The notes under the pieces are model-generated. The model worked only from the letters and a program-made list of their open reading frames with translations, was not told the DNA's origin and did not search any database. Source: Hyaloraphidium curvatum (Eukaryota; Monoblepharomycota; Hyaloraphidiomycetes; Hyaloraphidiales; Hyaloraphidiaceae). Taken from it: DNA of 64,000 nucleotides. The position numbers and the translations under genes were made by a program. Shown piece after piece: positions 1 through 10,992 of the stretch. Numbering within the stretch: position 1 is the first letter of the stretch; each line of letters starts with the position of its first letter. The stretch is from NCBI GenBank assembly GCA_025558095.1, contig JAIVFI010000046.1, positions 62,001 through 126,000 of the forward strand. Direction: 5' to 3'.

Positions 1-874
1 AGCAGGGGATGGAAAAGCGCCTCGCCCCGGAGCGGTTGATCGCGCGGTGCACCGTCGAGAGGAACAGATCGTTGCTCCACCTTGCCAACGAGTCGCCGAT
101 GTTCAGTACGAAGCAGCCGGGCGTGGGAGGGGCGTCGACCCATTTCCCGTCCTGGTTCAGCACCTGCAGGGCCGGCACTTCGTCCTGGCGGAGGATCGTG
201 AAGCATTCGTAGTCCGTGTGCGCGCCGATCCCGATGACGCGGTCGTCGATGACGCCGGTCTGGGGCGGGTAGTGCAGCAGCCTCGCAATGCTGCCGACCT
301 TGGTCGTCTTGTCATCGAAGAAATCCTCGTTCAAGTCGAGCGCGAGCGCGAAAAGCCTGAAGAGGACCTTGCCGAGCTTCATCATCTCGGAAAAGTACTC
401 GTTCACGGCCTCCCGGAACCCGGGCAGCGCGTCCCGAGGGGGCCAGTTGTTCCCCGCAGCGAGGCCCGGGCCGCCGCCGGCGCCGGCGACTGCCTCCGCG
501 CCGAAATCAAACGCCTCGTGGAGGTCCCCGCGGTTCTCGGGGTTGGTGTTCTCGCCCAGCAAGGGGGTGTACCCCTTGAAGTTGGCGCTCTTGTTGATGT
601 CGAGCAACATCTTGAAGTCCTCGGGCATGTCGAAGAAGCGGTGGGCCTGGTCAAAGGCCGCCTGTACCACGCACTCCGGGACGCCCGTGTTGCTGATCTG
701 CAGGAATCCCACGTTCATGGCCACGTCCCGCAGCCGCCGGGCCAGGGCCTTGCGGTCCTCGATGTTGGGAGACCGCGCCGGCCCGAGGTCCAGCACGGGG
801 ATCTCGGTGAAGGCCGCGGCATGGAGCGACGAGTCGGCGAATCGCAGTCCGTTTCCCGTGACGACGGCGGCCAT
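1..874 (-). CDS. 2OG-Fe(II) dioxygenase, isopenicillin-N-synthase-like (3' end missing)
   Basis: An open minus-strand frame starts at the ATG at 874 and runs off the left edge, giving about 291 residues without an intron. An N-terminal DIOX_N-type region (roughly residues 10-130, PVLDLG near the start, GFLQISNTGVPE) is followed by the catalytic jelly roll. Iron ligands are visible as HTDYECFTIL near residue 217 and STVHRA near residue 277. The 2-oxoglutarate-binding Arg-x-Ser is RRFSIP just before the edge, so only a short C-terminus is missing. The family uses Fe(II), O2 and 2-oxoglutarate to hydroxylate small molecules and includes fungal thymine-7-hydroxylase. It lies 130 bp from, and divergent to, the cytosine deaminase gene, so a pyrimidine substrate is a reasonable inference, but family signature alone cannot fix the substrate. 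Confidence 0.88.
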   Translation of the reverse strand, partial: MAAVVTGNGLRFADSSLHAAAFTEIPVLDLGPARSPNIEDRKALARRLRDVAMNVGFLQISNTGVPECVVQAAFDQAHRFFDMPEDFKMLLDINKSANFKGYTPLLGENTNPENRGDLHEAFDFGAEAVAGAGGGPGLAAGNNWPPRDALPGFREAVNEYFSEMMKLGKVLFRLFALALDLNEDFFDDKTTKVGSIARLLHYPPQTGVIDDRVIGIGAHTDYECFTILRQDEVPALQVLNQDGKWVDAPPTPGCFVLNIGDSLARWSNDLFLSTVHRAINRSGARRFSIPC

Positions 875-1004
875 TGCCTCGGCCGACGGGATTGAAACGC
901 GGAATGAAAACGGTTATCTCGCGGCGCCACCGCCCGCGTGAATCTTCTGATCGGTCGATCCCCCGAACCACCAACAACCACGAACACACCGGCACTTCTC
1001 CGAC

Positions 1005-1520
1005 ATGGCGACCTCCGAGGACCTGGAGTTCATGAAGGCCGCCGTCGCGGCGGCGCGGGAGGGCGAATCGCAGGGCGGCGTGCCGATTGGAGCCTGTCTG
1101 GTGGTCGACGGCAAAGTCCTCGGAACGGGCTACAACAAGCGCGTGCAGCAGAACTCTGCGATGTGGGAACCCCTCCTTCTCCCCGACATTCGAGTCAACT
1201 GACTCTCGATTGCCAGCCGCCACGGGGAGACCGACTGCCTGGAGAACATCGGCCGTCTTCCGGCCGCGACTTACAAGAAGGCGACCATGTACACCACGCT
1301 CTCGCCCTGCGACATGTGCACCGGCGCCATCCTTCTCTACGGCATCCCGCGCGTCGTCATGGGGGAGAACGCGACGTTCTACGGCGGCGAGGACCTGCTG
1401 CGGGCGCGCGGGGTCGAGGTGATCAACCTCGACCTTGCCGAGTGCAGAGACATGATGAAAAAGTTCCTCACGGAGAAGCCGGGGGTCTGGAGAGAGGACA
1501 TTGGCGTAGAGGACAAGTGA
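1005..1520 (+). CDS. FCY1: Cytosine deaminase
   Basis: Two exons, 1005-1162 and 1217-1520, with a 54-nt intron (donor GTGGGA, acceptor CCAG, CTGAC branch). The join restores NSAIRHGETDCLEN, the zinc-ligand/catalytic HGE region, and the second exon carries SPCDMC with the two zinc-binding cysteines. The C-terminal part (RGVEVINLD, PGVWREDIG) follows yeast Fcy1 closely, and the length of about 153 aa is typical. The enzyme deaminates cytosine to uracil in the cytosol for pyrimidine salvage and, in fungi, also converts 5-fluorocytosine. Without the splice the first frame stops early at 1202. The next gene on the same strand, 300 bp away, is a purine-cytosine permease, matching uptake with deamination. 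Confidence 0.96.
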
Positions 1521-1820
1521 AGGGGTAGTGTACTTTGGTGGAAGCGTCCCGCGCAAGGGCATCGAAGAGTTCTGGAGGTGGCGCGCCACCCGCCGGCTAT
1601 CGCGGATCCAAACCCGCCGATCAGCATCCACGGTGAAATAGTCAAATTAGTCCGCGTGTTGCGGGTGTGAGATAGCGGTCGGATTCGGTGGGATCAACGA
1701 GGGTAGGGGGAGGGCCCGCAAGGTTTTTGCGGTGGCGGGGCAGCAGCGGCGGCGGCGGCGGCGGCGCCGGCGGCGGCAACTCAACGACAGATAACGAACC
1801 AACTCGCCCGGCCCCCCGCA

Positions 1821-3841
1821 ATGGACAGCGCCGACGCCAAGGAGAACGCCCTCGGGCCCGAAACGCACTCCAAGGAGGACGCGCCCTCTGCGATGGAGTC
1901 ACAGGTACGCCTCGCCGAGGCCCGAAACCCGCTATCGCGCTCACTGATCCCCCGGGCCCGCGCACCAGGTTCCCCTCAACGACGGTGCCGAGAAGCTCCC
2001 CGAAAAGGTTGACAGAGTCGAGGACGTCGACCTCGAGAAGGCCGGGGGGATCCTCATGAAGGAGGATGTCACCGCGGCAGAATTCCACGTGAGCGCGGCT
2101 GCCTGTCGCCCGCGGAGAACACGCGCTGATACAGCCCGCCGCAACGAATGCTCGACGCCTTTTCAAGTTCGCCCAAGAGAACAACAAGCTCGGCTTGGAG
2201 ATCCGGGGAATCGAGAGGGTCCTGCCCGAAGACAGGCACCACAAGGCCCTCTGGCAAAACCTCACACTCTGGGGCTCGGCCAACTTCTGCCTCTCGACGA
2301 TGGTCACGGGCGCGTTGGGCCGGACCATCTGGGTCCTGGCGACCTACCAGTCCATCCTCATCATCTTCTTCACCAACCTTTTCACGTGCGCTCTCGTCGC
2401 CTACATGTCTACGTACGGCCCGAAGCTCGGATTGAGGCAGATGGTTATTGCGCGCTTCTCTTTCGGGTGGTTCCCCAGCAAGTTTGTCGCCCTGATCAAC
2501 TGCATGTGGGTGGACGGCCGAGCTGGCAACCGAGCGTGCGCTGATGTCCGCCTCTTTCGTTTCTCTCTCTTCTCTCTTTCTCTCTCTCCTTGCCAGCGCC
2601 TGCATCGGATGGTCCATGGTCAACGTCATTGTCGGCGGCACCCTCTTGACGGCCATCAGCAACGGCAAGCTTCCCGTCTGGGGCTCGATCCTCCTCCTGG
2701 CTTTCGCGACCATCGTTGTGGGGGTCTTCGGGTACAAGATCGTGCACTACTACGAGCTCGTCGCATGGGCCCCGCTGCTCATCATCTTCATCATCGTGCT
2801 CGCGGAAGCGGGGCCCTACATCACGAACGTGCCCAACCTGAACGACACCTCGCTTCTCACGGCGGGATCGGTGCTTTCGTACATGGGCGCGCTGCTCGGG
2901 TTTGCGTTCGGTTGGGCTTCGTATGCGTCGGATTACAACGGTACGCCCAATTGCAAGGGCCGCGTTGGAGTCCGGTTACTGATTCTCACCATCCACTAGT
3001 CAACATGCCAGAGGACTCCAACCGATGGAAGGTCGCTGTCTACACCTTCTTCGGCCTCTTCATCCCGTTCGTCTTCATCGAGTCCATCGGCATCGTTGTC
3101 GCTTCTACCGCCGGGGCCAACGAGGAGCTCGCCGGGGTCCTCGCCGATAGCGGCATCATCGGCCTGACCGTCAGGCTGCTCCAGCCCCTCGGCGGCTTCG
3201 GGACCTTCTGCCTCGTCCTCCTCGCGCTCAGTACGATCGCCAACAACGTGCCCAACGACTACTCGCTCGGCCTGTCGCTACAGGTCGCGGGCCCCCGGGT
3301 GTTCATGAAGGTGCCCCGCTGGGTCTGGACGCTGATCGGCTCTGCGATCTGTGAGTTTGCCCGCCCGCCGAAGCCCAGGAGCACGTTTCACTGAGCTGTG
3401 CGCAACTCAGATGTCGTCATTGCCTGCGTTGGAGCCAACAACCTCACTGCGACCCTGGAAAACTTCCTGCTCGTGATCGGCTACTGGGGAACGATCTACG
3501 TTACCGTCACCTGCATCGACTGCTTCATTCGCGACCGCAAGGGCTGGCCCGTCCACGACTGGAACGCCCCCGACAAGCTGCCCTACGGCTTCGCCGCCAG
3601 CGCCGCCCTGGTCCTTGGTATCGTGGGCGCCGTCCTGGTTGGTTGCCTCCCGACTTAAACACCTGCTGCTGCTGACCCCGGTTTGCTCCAGGGCATGGCT
3701 CAGGTCTGGTACATTGGCCCCGTCGGCGCCCTCTTCGGCCCGTACGGAGGTGACGTGGGCTGGCTCATGGCGGCAGCCTTCGCGGCCGTCGTTTACATCC
3801 CGGGCCGCATGATTGAGTCCAAGAAGACGCACCGGATGTGA
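1821..3841 (+). CDS. FCY2: Purine-cytosine permease, NCS1 family
   Basis: Seven exons (1821-1904, 1969-2088, 2135-2505, 2597-2940, 3000-3350, 3411-3637, 3692-3841), 548 aa, with consistent phase at every join. The cytosolic N-terminus leads to LEIRGIERVLPEDR, the NCS1 signature before the first membrane span, then NLTLWGSANFCLS. Later landmarks are the join at NCIACIGWSMVN, GFAFGWASYASDYN followed by MPEDSNRWKV, and a C-terminal block with IRDRKGWPVHDWNAP. These are diagnostic of fungal Fcy2-type proton symporters for cytosine, adenine, guanine and hypoxanthine in the plasma membrane. Hydrophobic stretches fit 10-12 transmembrane helices. Position directly after cytosine deaminase supports the cytosine assignment. 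The donors GTACGC, GTGAGC and GTGGGT are typical of this genome. Confidence 0.95.
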
Positions 3842-4141
3842 GGTTTCCCCTCGGGGGTCGTTGGAGCACGGTTTCGCAAGGTGTGTAGGCCACCGGCGCG
3901 GGCAAAGTGTAGCTCGGCGTTCGTCTCGGAGAGAGAAAGAGAGCATTAGGAGAGTACTAGATATCTGCTATAGAATTCGAAAGGTCATGAAATCTGTCAT
4001 CGCCATTTGCCTCGTCGACACCGCCTCGAAACTGAACTCTTGTTTCCCAGCACCGCTGCGCGCATACAAGGAAATGGACTGAAACTTATCTATTCCTCCT
4101 CTCTCGCTCTCCAAATCACGTAAAAGATCGCCCCGCGCCGC
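3842..4141. other. Intergenic, convergent 3' ends
   Basis: The gap lies between the permease stop and the amidase stop. It is more AT-rich than its flanks (for example around 3946-4110), as expected for 3' UTR and polyadenylation sequence. No other feature was seen. Confidence 0.5.
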
Positions 4142-5695
4142 TTACGCCGGCACCATGATCATCCCCGCGATCTTGATAGCGTCGTGGTCCTTGTACCGAT
4201 CGCAAAGCACCTGCACCCCCACCGGCAGCCCGTCCGCAACTCCCAGGGGAACCGCCGTGGCGGGCAGGTTGCCGTAGGTGGCCCAGCTCGCAATCGCGAA
4301 CCCAGACGGCTCGTAGGGCAGCTTCTCGCCGTCCACATCGAGCTGGCGCGACTTCTGCGGCGAGTCGTCGTGCGGGAAGGCCTGTACGGGGAACACGGGC
4401 ATGAGGAGCGCCGCGTGCTCGGCAAAGAACGCGGCCCAGGCGCGGTGCACGAGCGCCTGGCGGTTCAAGATCATTATCATCTCGGCGGCGCTGAAGACGG
4501 AGCCGTCGCGCTTTTGGTACGCGCCGGCGGTCATGGTGATCCAGAGCAGGTCCTCGTAGTCCTGGAGGTAGTCCTCGACCTTGGGCAGGAGCGGCGACTC
4601 GCGGACGATGATCGCGCCGGCCTGCTCGGCGCGCGTGGCGGCGGCCTCAATGGCGTCGCTGATGTTCTTGGCCACCTTGACGTGGGGCAGCGTCGGTGCG
4701 ACAAAGATCTTGAGCCCCTTGAGCGACGTGATCTCGCTCTGCTTCAGCGGGTACGCCGAAAGCAGGTCCAGCGCGACGGCGACATCGTCCGTCGTCCGCG
4801 CCATGGGGCCGGACACGGCGAGCGGCACGGGCGCGCCACCGGGCGTGCCGGGGAAGTTCTCGCCGGGGATAATGTTGTGGGTGGGCTTATGCCCCACGAT
4901 GCCGCAGAAGAAGGAGGGCACGCGGATGGAGCCGGCAATGTCGGAGCCGACTTCCAGGGGGACGTAGCCCGCGGCGAGGGCCGCGCCGGAGCCGCCAGAA
5001 GAACCACCGGGGCTGCGGTCTTTGTTCCAGGGGTTGACGGTGCGCCCGTAGATGGGGTTGACGCTTTGCCAGTCCGACAGCCCGACCTGCGGAAACGGCC
5101 GTCGCCGAAGAGTCCTCCCGTCAACGCGATAGCACCCACGGGCACGTTGGTCTTGCCGAGCACGATGGCACCCGACTCCTTGAGCTTCTTGACGTGGTAT
5201 CCGTCGTCCGCGCTCGTCCAATCCTTGAAGTCGGGAATGCCCCAGGTCATTTTGGTCCCCTTGATGTTGAACTGCTCCTTGACGGTGAACGGCACGCCTG
5301 GCATCGCGGCCAAAAGTCAATCCCGGGCTCCGACCCAATTTCCGCGTGGATTGCCCACCGAGCAACGGCTTGCGCACGCCCTTCTTGACCAGCTTGTCGG
5401 CCTCCTTCGCCTCGGCGCGCGCGCGGTCAAACACACGCACGACGACCGCGTTGATCTCCTTGTCCATCGCCTCGATCCGCGCGATCGCGGCGTCGACCTC
5501 GGCAACGGCGGTCGTCTCGCCGGCCGCGATGCGGCGCGCGGTCTCGAGCGCCGAGGGGGGGTGGGAGACGCCGGGGGGAGGCATCGCGCGAGGGGACGGC
5601 GGGGACGCGGAGAAGTAATGCGGGGCGAGATAGAACCCGGCGGCGGGAGCAGGAACCAAAGCCTGCGCGGCGGAGGTTTCGGAGATGTAATGCAC
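4142..5695 (-). CDS. Amidase signature family hydrolase
   Basis: Three exons (5695-5359, 5297-5140, 5086-4142) give 479 aa; introns are 61 and 53 nt. The first join restores [13 protein letters not shown], which contains the catalytic Lys. The second restores [17 protein letters not shown]. The glycine/serine-rich amidase loop [15 protein letters not shown] holds the cis-Ser, and the nucleophile lies in [12 protein letters not shown]. The family hydrolyses amides such as acetamide, indole-3-acetamide or fatty-acid amides, so the substrate is open. Without splicing the reading frame is disturbed in two places. The start is uncertain: the first Met is at 5695, but a Met at 5584 would drop a 37-residue Ala/Pro-rich leader. 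The gene is convergent with the permease, and nitrogen scavenging is a plausible shared theme. Confidence 0.92.
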   Translation of the reverse strand: MHYISETSAAQALVPAPAAGFYLAPHYFSASPPSPRAMPPPGVSHPPSALETARRIAAGETTAVAEVDAAIARIEAMDKEINAVVVRVFDRARAEAKEADKLVKKGVRKPLLGGQSTRKLGRSPGLTFGRDARRAVHRQGAVQHQGDQNDLGHSRLQGLDERGRRIPRQEAQGVGCHRARQDQRARGCYRVDGRTLRRRPFPQVGLSDWQSVNPIYGRTVNPWNKDRSPGGSSGGSGAALAAGYVPLEVGSDIAGSIRVPSFFCGIVGHKPTHNIIPGENFPGTPGGAPVPLAVSGPMARTTDDVAVALDLLSAYPLKQSEITSLKGLKIFVAPTLPHVKVAKNISDAIEAAATRAEQAGAIIVRESPLLPKVEDYLQDYEDLLWITMTAGAYQKRDGSVFSAAEMIMILNRQALVHRAWAAFFAEHAALLMPVFPVQAFPHDDSPQKSRQLDVDGEKLPYEPSGFAIASWATYGNLPATAVPLGVADGLPVGVQVLCDRYKDHDAIKIAGMIMVPA

Positions 5696-6230
5696 GGAGA
5701 GTGTGCGGGAGATTGTGCAGTCGCTGCTCGTCCGCGAACGCTGGAACAGCGCACTCTAAGGAGATTGGGTTGAGGCAAGGAGTGCGGCCGGAGCGGATCA
5801 CTTTCGTTCAGCCCGCTGCAGAACAAGCCTCCCTCTCGATGGAGTGGATCGGCGGACGCTCATAAGCTTGTACTGTGCTCCGAGCCGCGATCAGCTAGCT
5901 CACGTCGATCCGGCTGGCCGCGTCAGCCGCGAACAGCAGTCCGTGGTCATCGAACGTTGCAGTCTGCCAAGACGCGCTGGGAGGCGTGCGGGTGCGCCGC
6001 GTCGAGCGGTTTGTACCTTGGAAGCTGGTCGGCGCGTCATGGTCCCATCGTCCTGATGCCCCATGCAATGGCATGCCACGCGGAGCCAAACGAACCAACC
6101 AAAGGCACGAAAGCGTGCGTCCGCAGCTTCTCTTCCGGCACCATCAGCGGCTGCCGTTGTAGAACGCGTTCCGGAGGAGATGCAAAAGGAAACCGGGTTA
6201 AGCGCGCGGCCCTCGGGTGAGCTTCCTAGT

Positions 6231-6340
6231 GGTAACCGAGGACCTTCGGACGCGGTTGTCAGAAGCACTTCAGAGCCGATACAAGTACGGTCCTGCGCGG
6301 GGGTGGGGGATTTTGGGGCGGCCGGGCGAGCTGAGTGTCC
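6231..6340 (+). repeat. Dispersed repeat, copy 1
   Basis: The copy begins with GGTAACCGAGGACCTTCGGA continuing to CGCGGTTG, then AAGTACGGTCC about 50 bp on, and ends with GGCGAGCTGAGTGT. All three blocks recur in the same order and spacing in the inverted copy at 11688-11794. It is a small non-coding family and no terminal structure was recognised. Confidence 0.7.
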
Positions 6341-6541
6341 GGGCTGCGCCTCTCATCCGTCCCACTCGGCTTCCTCCAACGCCCACGGCCGAAACACAAA
6401 AGGCGGGTGCGGATGGCGCGTGGGATCCGTCCCGCAGGACGTCGAATCTTACCGGCGGCCGGCTCCGCCGCACGCGTGCAGGTTAGCGGCGCGCCAAAAG
6501 CAGCGTCAAGCGGGCGCCCCCGGGGGAAAGGCCATTCAAGT

Positions 6542-6650
6542 GGTAACCGGGGACCTTCGGACGCCGCTCCTTCCCCCTCCTTCTCCGACTTTAAGTGTAT
6601 GCTGTCCCGCCGGGGGGGAATTACGGGCGCGGGAGGTGGGGATACCCCGG
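6542..6650 (+). repeat. Dispersed repeat, copy 2 (diverged)
   Basis: It starts GGTAACCGGGGACCTTCGGA, differing from copy 1 by one base, and keeps a TAAGTGTATGCTGTCC block at the expected spacing. The tail is diverged. Confidence 0.55.
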
Positions 6651-6880
6651 GCTTCTCCACCGGACGCCCCGCCGGTCCGCACGGGGACAACGCACGGCAC
6701 GAGAGGTTCCCCAGCAAGAAAGAGCCATCTATTCCGATGACAGAGGTGCGAATTAGCGTAGTAGATTGCATGTGTGCAGCAGTGCGGATCGAATCGAATC
6801 AACGGCATGCAGTTGTCCGGGCCCCCCGCGCGGGCGGGCACTCCCCCCCCCCATCCAAAGGCACGGCGCCGGCGGCCGAA

Positions 6881-8593
6881 TCACGGCTTCTCGAAGTAGA
6901 CCACCTTGACGGTCGCCCTGTGCCTCCGCACCAGGTCCTCCACGCCCGCCTTACTGCCGCCCTTTCCGCCGGCCGAGGGCGCGAACCCGTCCGTGCGCAC
7001 GGCGTAGCCGGCCCCGGCGAGCCGCGAGAGCACCGCGCGCGCGGGCATCTCGCCGCCCAGCTTGCGCGGGTTGTACGACAGCGCGACCAGGGGGGCGGGT
7101 CCGGAGGAGTCGAGGCGCAGGAGGCGCGGGGCGCCGGCGACGGCGAAGGGCTCCTCGCCGCGGGCCGAGATGCGCACCACGCCGATGGTCTTGCGGCCCG
7201 AGCGGAGGCGCGGGGAGCGGCCGGATTCGTGGGAGAGGTACGAGTCGGCGATCTCGTCGAGGGTGGCCAGGCCCGCGGTGCCCCGTGCGCGGTAGCCGGC
7301 GACGGAAGCGAGCTGCCGCTGGGCGGCCGACTCCTCCCTGTCCGCCAGCCCGCCGCCCCCGGAAGGCGAAGAAGGCGCGCGGCAGACGACCGCGCCGCCG
7401 TGGTTGGTGTCCTTGCTGCGCACGGTGCAGTTGCGCCCGCTCACGCCGGGGTCCGAGGCGGCGAGGGGGACGGCGACGGCGCGGGCGGGGAAGCCGAGGG
7501 CGGCGTTGGCGCAGAGGGAGGAGCGGAGGAGGCGGAGGTTCGAGTCGAGGGGTTCGACGGCGAGGACAGAGAAGCCTGGAGGGGGGGGGGGCAATCAGTG
7601 AGCGTTACGCGGTCGAGCACCCCCAGACGACGTACCCCTCGAAAGGGCGACGAGGCTGAACCAGCCCATGCCCGCGCCCACGTCGACAAACACCACGTCC
7701 TCCCTCGTCGCCTCCTTTTCCACCTTGGCCAGCTCCTTGAACTTCCTCTCCAGGCCGAGCAGCAGCTGCGCCGCCGTCGCCGACTCGAGGTACCCCCCTG
7801 CCCCGTCCCCGCCCCTCCTCCTGACCCTGATGGCCGAGTTCAGGACGGCGGCGGACCGCCGGTCCATCAGCACGCCCCCTTGCTCCGCCTCGTCCGCCTC
7901 CACGGGCTCGTCGTCCCCGGGGGGCGGCGCCGGAGCGGACAGCCCGATGTTGTAGATGTGCATCGTGAACGGGGCCTGCTGCGCGGCTGCGGATGACTGC
8001 GCGAGCGAGGGGTGCGAGAAGCGCACGTCGGTGATGGCCATGGAGAACGAGTCGGGGTAGGAGCCGTTGAGGTGGGCGGCGTGCGCCAGGGGGAAGTCCG
8101 CGGCGCAGAAGCGGGCTGCGGCGGAGGAGGCGGCGCCGGCGATGTCGCGGGGTGGGGGGGAGGGGGGCGATGCGGGGGCGGGGGCGTCGGGCGGTGCCTC
8201 GGGTGCCGGTGCGGCGGGGGGGTTGACAGGGGGGTCCGCGTGCGGCTGCTGGCCGGCCCCCGTGCCCTCGGTGCCCGCCCGATGTGCAGCCGGGGCGCCC
8301 GATGCACCACCAGGCTGCGATGCGCCGGCCGGTGCGGGTGCCGCGGGCACGATGTCGTCGCCGGCGCCGCCCGCCCGCAGCCCCCACTGCCCGCCCAGCG
8401 CGCCCTGCACCCGCACGCCGGCGCCGCCCTCGCCCGCCACCAGCCTCGCCACCTTGGGCCCGGCCCACAGCTCCATCTGCGTGGGCGGCTTCGCGCTGCC
8501 GAGGCCGGCCAGCGCCGGGTCGACGTAGAACGCCCCGCCGGCCGCGCACACGACCGCGAGCTGCAGCGCGCGCCGCGGCGTCAACACGCGCAT
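6881..8593 (-). CDS. FkbM-like SAM-dependent methyltransferase with N-terminal membrane anchor
   Basis: Two exons (8593-7636, 7575-6881) with a 60-nt intron give 550 aa. The splice joins FVDVGAGMGWFSLVALSR to GFSVLAVEPL, recreating SAM-binding motif I and the acidic-loop AVEP that follows it, as in FkbM-type methyltransferases. The N-terminus has a basic patch then a hydrophobic segment (about residues 10-25, LQLAVVCAAGGAFYV), suggesting a type II anchor facing the secretory lumen. Residues about 60-170 are a Pro/Ala/Gly-rich linker. The C-terminus (VEDLVRRHRATVKVVYFEKP) closes the Rossmann fold. Substrates in the family are O-methylated sugars or other hydroxyls; the target here is unknown. 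No operon-like context is visible. Confidence 0.8.
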
Positions 8594-9328
8594 CGTCTCT
8601 CAGGGCGCCCGGCGTGTCCGCGGGTCCGCCCGCCGCGATGCGCTGCGCGACGGCGTCGGCCGCCCGCTCTTCCGCCTCCGTAGCGCGCGCCCGCCCGCGC
8701 GCCGTGCGGCCCTCCGCGCGTCCGGCAGGGGTCGGCGCGCGCGAGAGAATTGAATGCGGGCCCGGCGGGCGCGGTGCGGCGCGGGGACGGGTGCGGGGGG
8801 AGGAGCGGAGGTCGGAGGGCGGGTGATCCACAGGGTCTCGACGAATGCGGGTTTATGGGGGGATTTCGCGGGCGACCCGGCCGCCGGCGCTGACGGATGC
8901 CATCGCGGACAGCGGACCCATGAATCGATGGCAACGGCTTTCGAGGTGTCGCAGGCGGGCTTGAGCCCCGGGCGGACCGTCCCCGCGCCTTCCCCGGGCC
9001 TCGCTTTCGGGCCGTCGGAGCATCAGCCTCCGGGAGTCCCCCCGACGCAACGGCAACATCCGTCCCGATGGGCCGCCTCTCCCGACCGGGAACGCTTCCT
9101 GACAAATGCATCAACGCCGCTGGGTCACCGCCGGCCGGCGGCTCCCGGACTGGCGGCGCCCGGTGGCCGATCTCCGAAACCCCCTGCGCCACAGGGTCGT
9201 TTGCCCCGATCCGGCACGCACGCCGAAAGCACCCCAAGACCAGTCGAACGCACCGTACGTCTCCCATAACTCTACTGCAAAGCGCATAAGAATACCATCC
9301 CGGCGTCCGGACCCCCCCCCGGCCGCCA
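8594..9328. other. Intergenic
   Basis: Upstream region of the FkbM-like gene and 3' flank of the next minus-strand gene. No gene, repeat or RNA was recognised. Confidence 0.45.
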
Positions 9329-10992
9329 TCACCAAAGCTTGAACCACCCCCTCGGCTCCTTCGCCCCCAGCTGCGCCTCCACATCCACCGCCCTCCCCTG
9401 CACCCTCGGGCCCGCGGTCGGCGTCACCCCCCACGTCGAATACGTCCTCGTCGCCACCGTCTGCACCGCGATCGACCCGCCCTTCTTCCCCGTCCCCACC
9501 GCGCACTCGGTCTGCACCGGCCACACGCTCGTCGCCGGCGCCGGCAGCACGGTCTTGGTGTGCGGCGTCTCGCGGAACCTCCCGCCCTCGTAGCCCGCGG
9601 GGCAGTCCTCCAGCCGCGCGTAGAAGTACGCCGTGCGGCCGTCGCCGTTGCCGATGGGCACGAACTGGAGCTGGTGCTGGCCCTCGGGCACCCACACCGT
9701 GATCTTGCTGAAGCGCGAGGGGTCGCCGCCGTAGGAGGGCATGATGATGTCCCACCAGTCCCAGCCCATCTTGAAGTTGGGGTACTCGCGGGAGCCCTCC
9801 TGCTGCAGCCAGAAGCGGCAGCACTCGACCTGCGGCTCCGAGGAGGTGCCGGCCTGCCGTTCGTGGGGCAGGAAGGGAAAAAAGGAAATAAGGAAGCGGC
9901 ATCAGTCGGGGTCCGGCAACAGTCAGGGGGCCGTCAACGCACCGGCCTGCCGTCGACAAACACGTTCCACTGGTCCCCCGGGCAGATCGAGTCCCACGCC
10001 GTGAGGTTCATGCACCGTCCCGAGGGCACGTTGATGTCCCACACCAGCCCGGGGACGTTGGGCCACACGTGGATGTCCTGGTTCAGCAGCACGGACGAGT
10101 GCCACTCCTCCGTCACGGCGCCCGTGATGTCCTGCTGGCGGCATCCCCACCCGTTGGTGTAGAAGTTGAAGGCGCCGAGGGTGCCGTCCCCGCGCTTGGC
10201 GAGCTCGATCTCGAGGACGTGGAAGTTGTTGGGCATGATGAAGCGGCCGGAGGACCACTCCGTGTCCCAGGCGAAGCCGGGGAAGATGTTGGCGTCGGGG
10301 GTGCGGGTCATGTCGTAGAAGGTGCCGTTGATGGGGTTGGTGAAGCTGCAGCTCTGGCCGCCGGGCTCGGTGGTGCGGCCCATGAGGACGCCGTCGAGGT
10401 AGAGGTTGTACTGGTCGCCTGGGGCGGGGGCGGGGGACGTCAGCAAGGGCACCGGGCGGCGGAGGGCCGATGCGCGGTAGCGTTGCGGCCGGCGAAGCAT
10501 CCCGGCGGCGGATCACCCACCCGCGCAGCCCTGGTCGGCGATCTGCATCTCGGTCTCGGCGCACGGGTAGCCGTCGTCGGCGAGGTCGATGTAGAACCTG
10601 TGCACGGCCTGCTGCCTGAAGTCGAACCGGTGGAACACGCCCTGGTCCCGCCGGGTGAGCGTGATCCCGGGCAGCGGCGAGACGCCCGGCGGCGGGGTGA
10701 CGGGCACGCGGGCGGGCGTGGTGGTGGTCGGCGCCGCGGTGATGGTGACGAGGGTGCCCGTGCGGCTGGCCGACGGCCCCGCGGACCGCGACAGCGCCGT
10801 CGTGGCCTGGCGCGCGTGGAGGTCGACGGCGTTCGCGGCGCGCACGGCGTCGCGGAGCTCCTCGAGCGTCGCGTACGGGTGGAACGGGTTCGGGCGGGCC
10901 GCGGCGGGCAAGGCGAGCAGCGCCGCCGCGGCGATCGCGAGCAGCGCCGCGGCGCCCAGCCGGATCGCGGGCCGGCGGCGTCCGGAGGCCAT
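9329..10992 (-). CDS. Secreted protein of unknown function with two related modules
   Basis: Three exons (10992-10521, 10418-9943, 9853-9329) with 102- and 89-nt introns give 490 aa. I chose the Met at 10992 over 11055 because it places RRRPAIRLG directly before a strong hydrophobic signal peptide (AAALLAIAAAALLALPAAA). A Thr/Pro-rich stretch (ITAAPTTTTPARVPVTPPP) follows, then two modules. Module one has GDQYNLYLDGVLMGRT and FAWDTEWSSGRFIMPN; module two has GDQWNVFVDGRP and a Trp-rich KMGWDWWDIIMPSYG. Conserved cysteines (CAETEMQIADQGC, GWGC, CPGDQ) suggest disulfides. The composition suggests a lectin-like or carbohydrate-binding extracellular protein, but I recognise no named family and assign no function. 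Confidence 0.75.

Larger units (their letters stand above)
5696..6880. other. Intergenic region with two dispersed-repeat copies
   Basis: No convincing gene was found. The open frames here have no splice logic or recognisable composition. Two copies of a short repeat with core GGTAACCGAGGACCTTCGGA (second copy one mismatch) start at 6231 and 6542. Confidence 0.5.

Noticed and set aside
4184..5773. 529-codon plus-strand frame opposite the amidase
   Set aside because: No family features; the minus strand gives a complete amidase with sensible introns.
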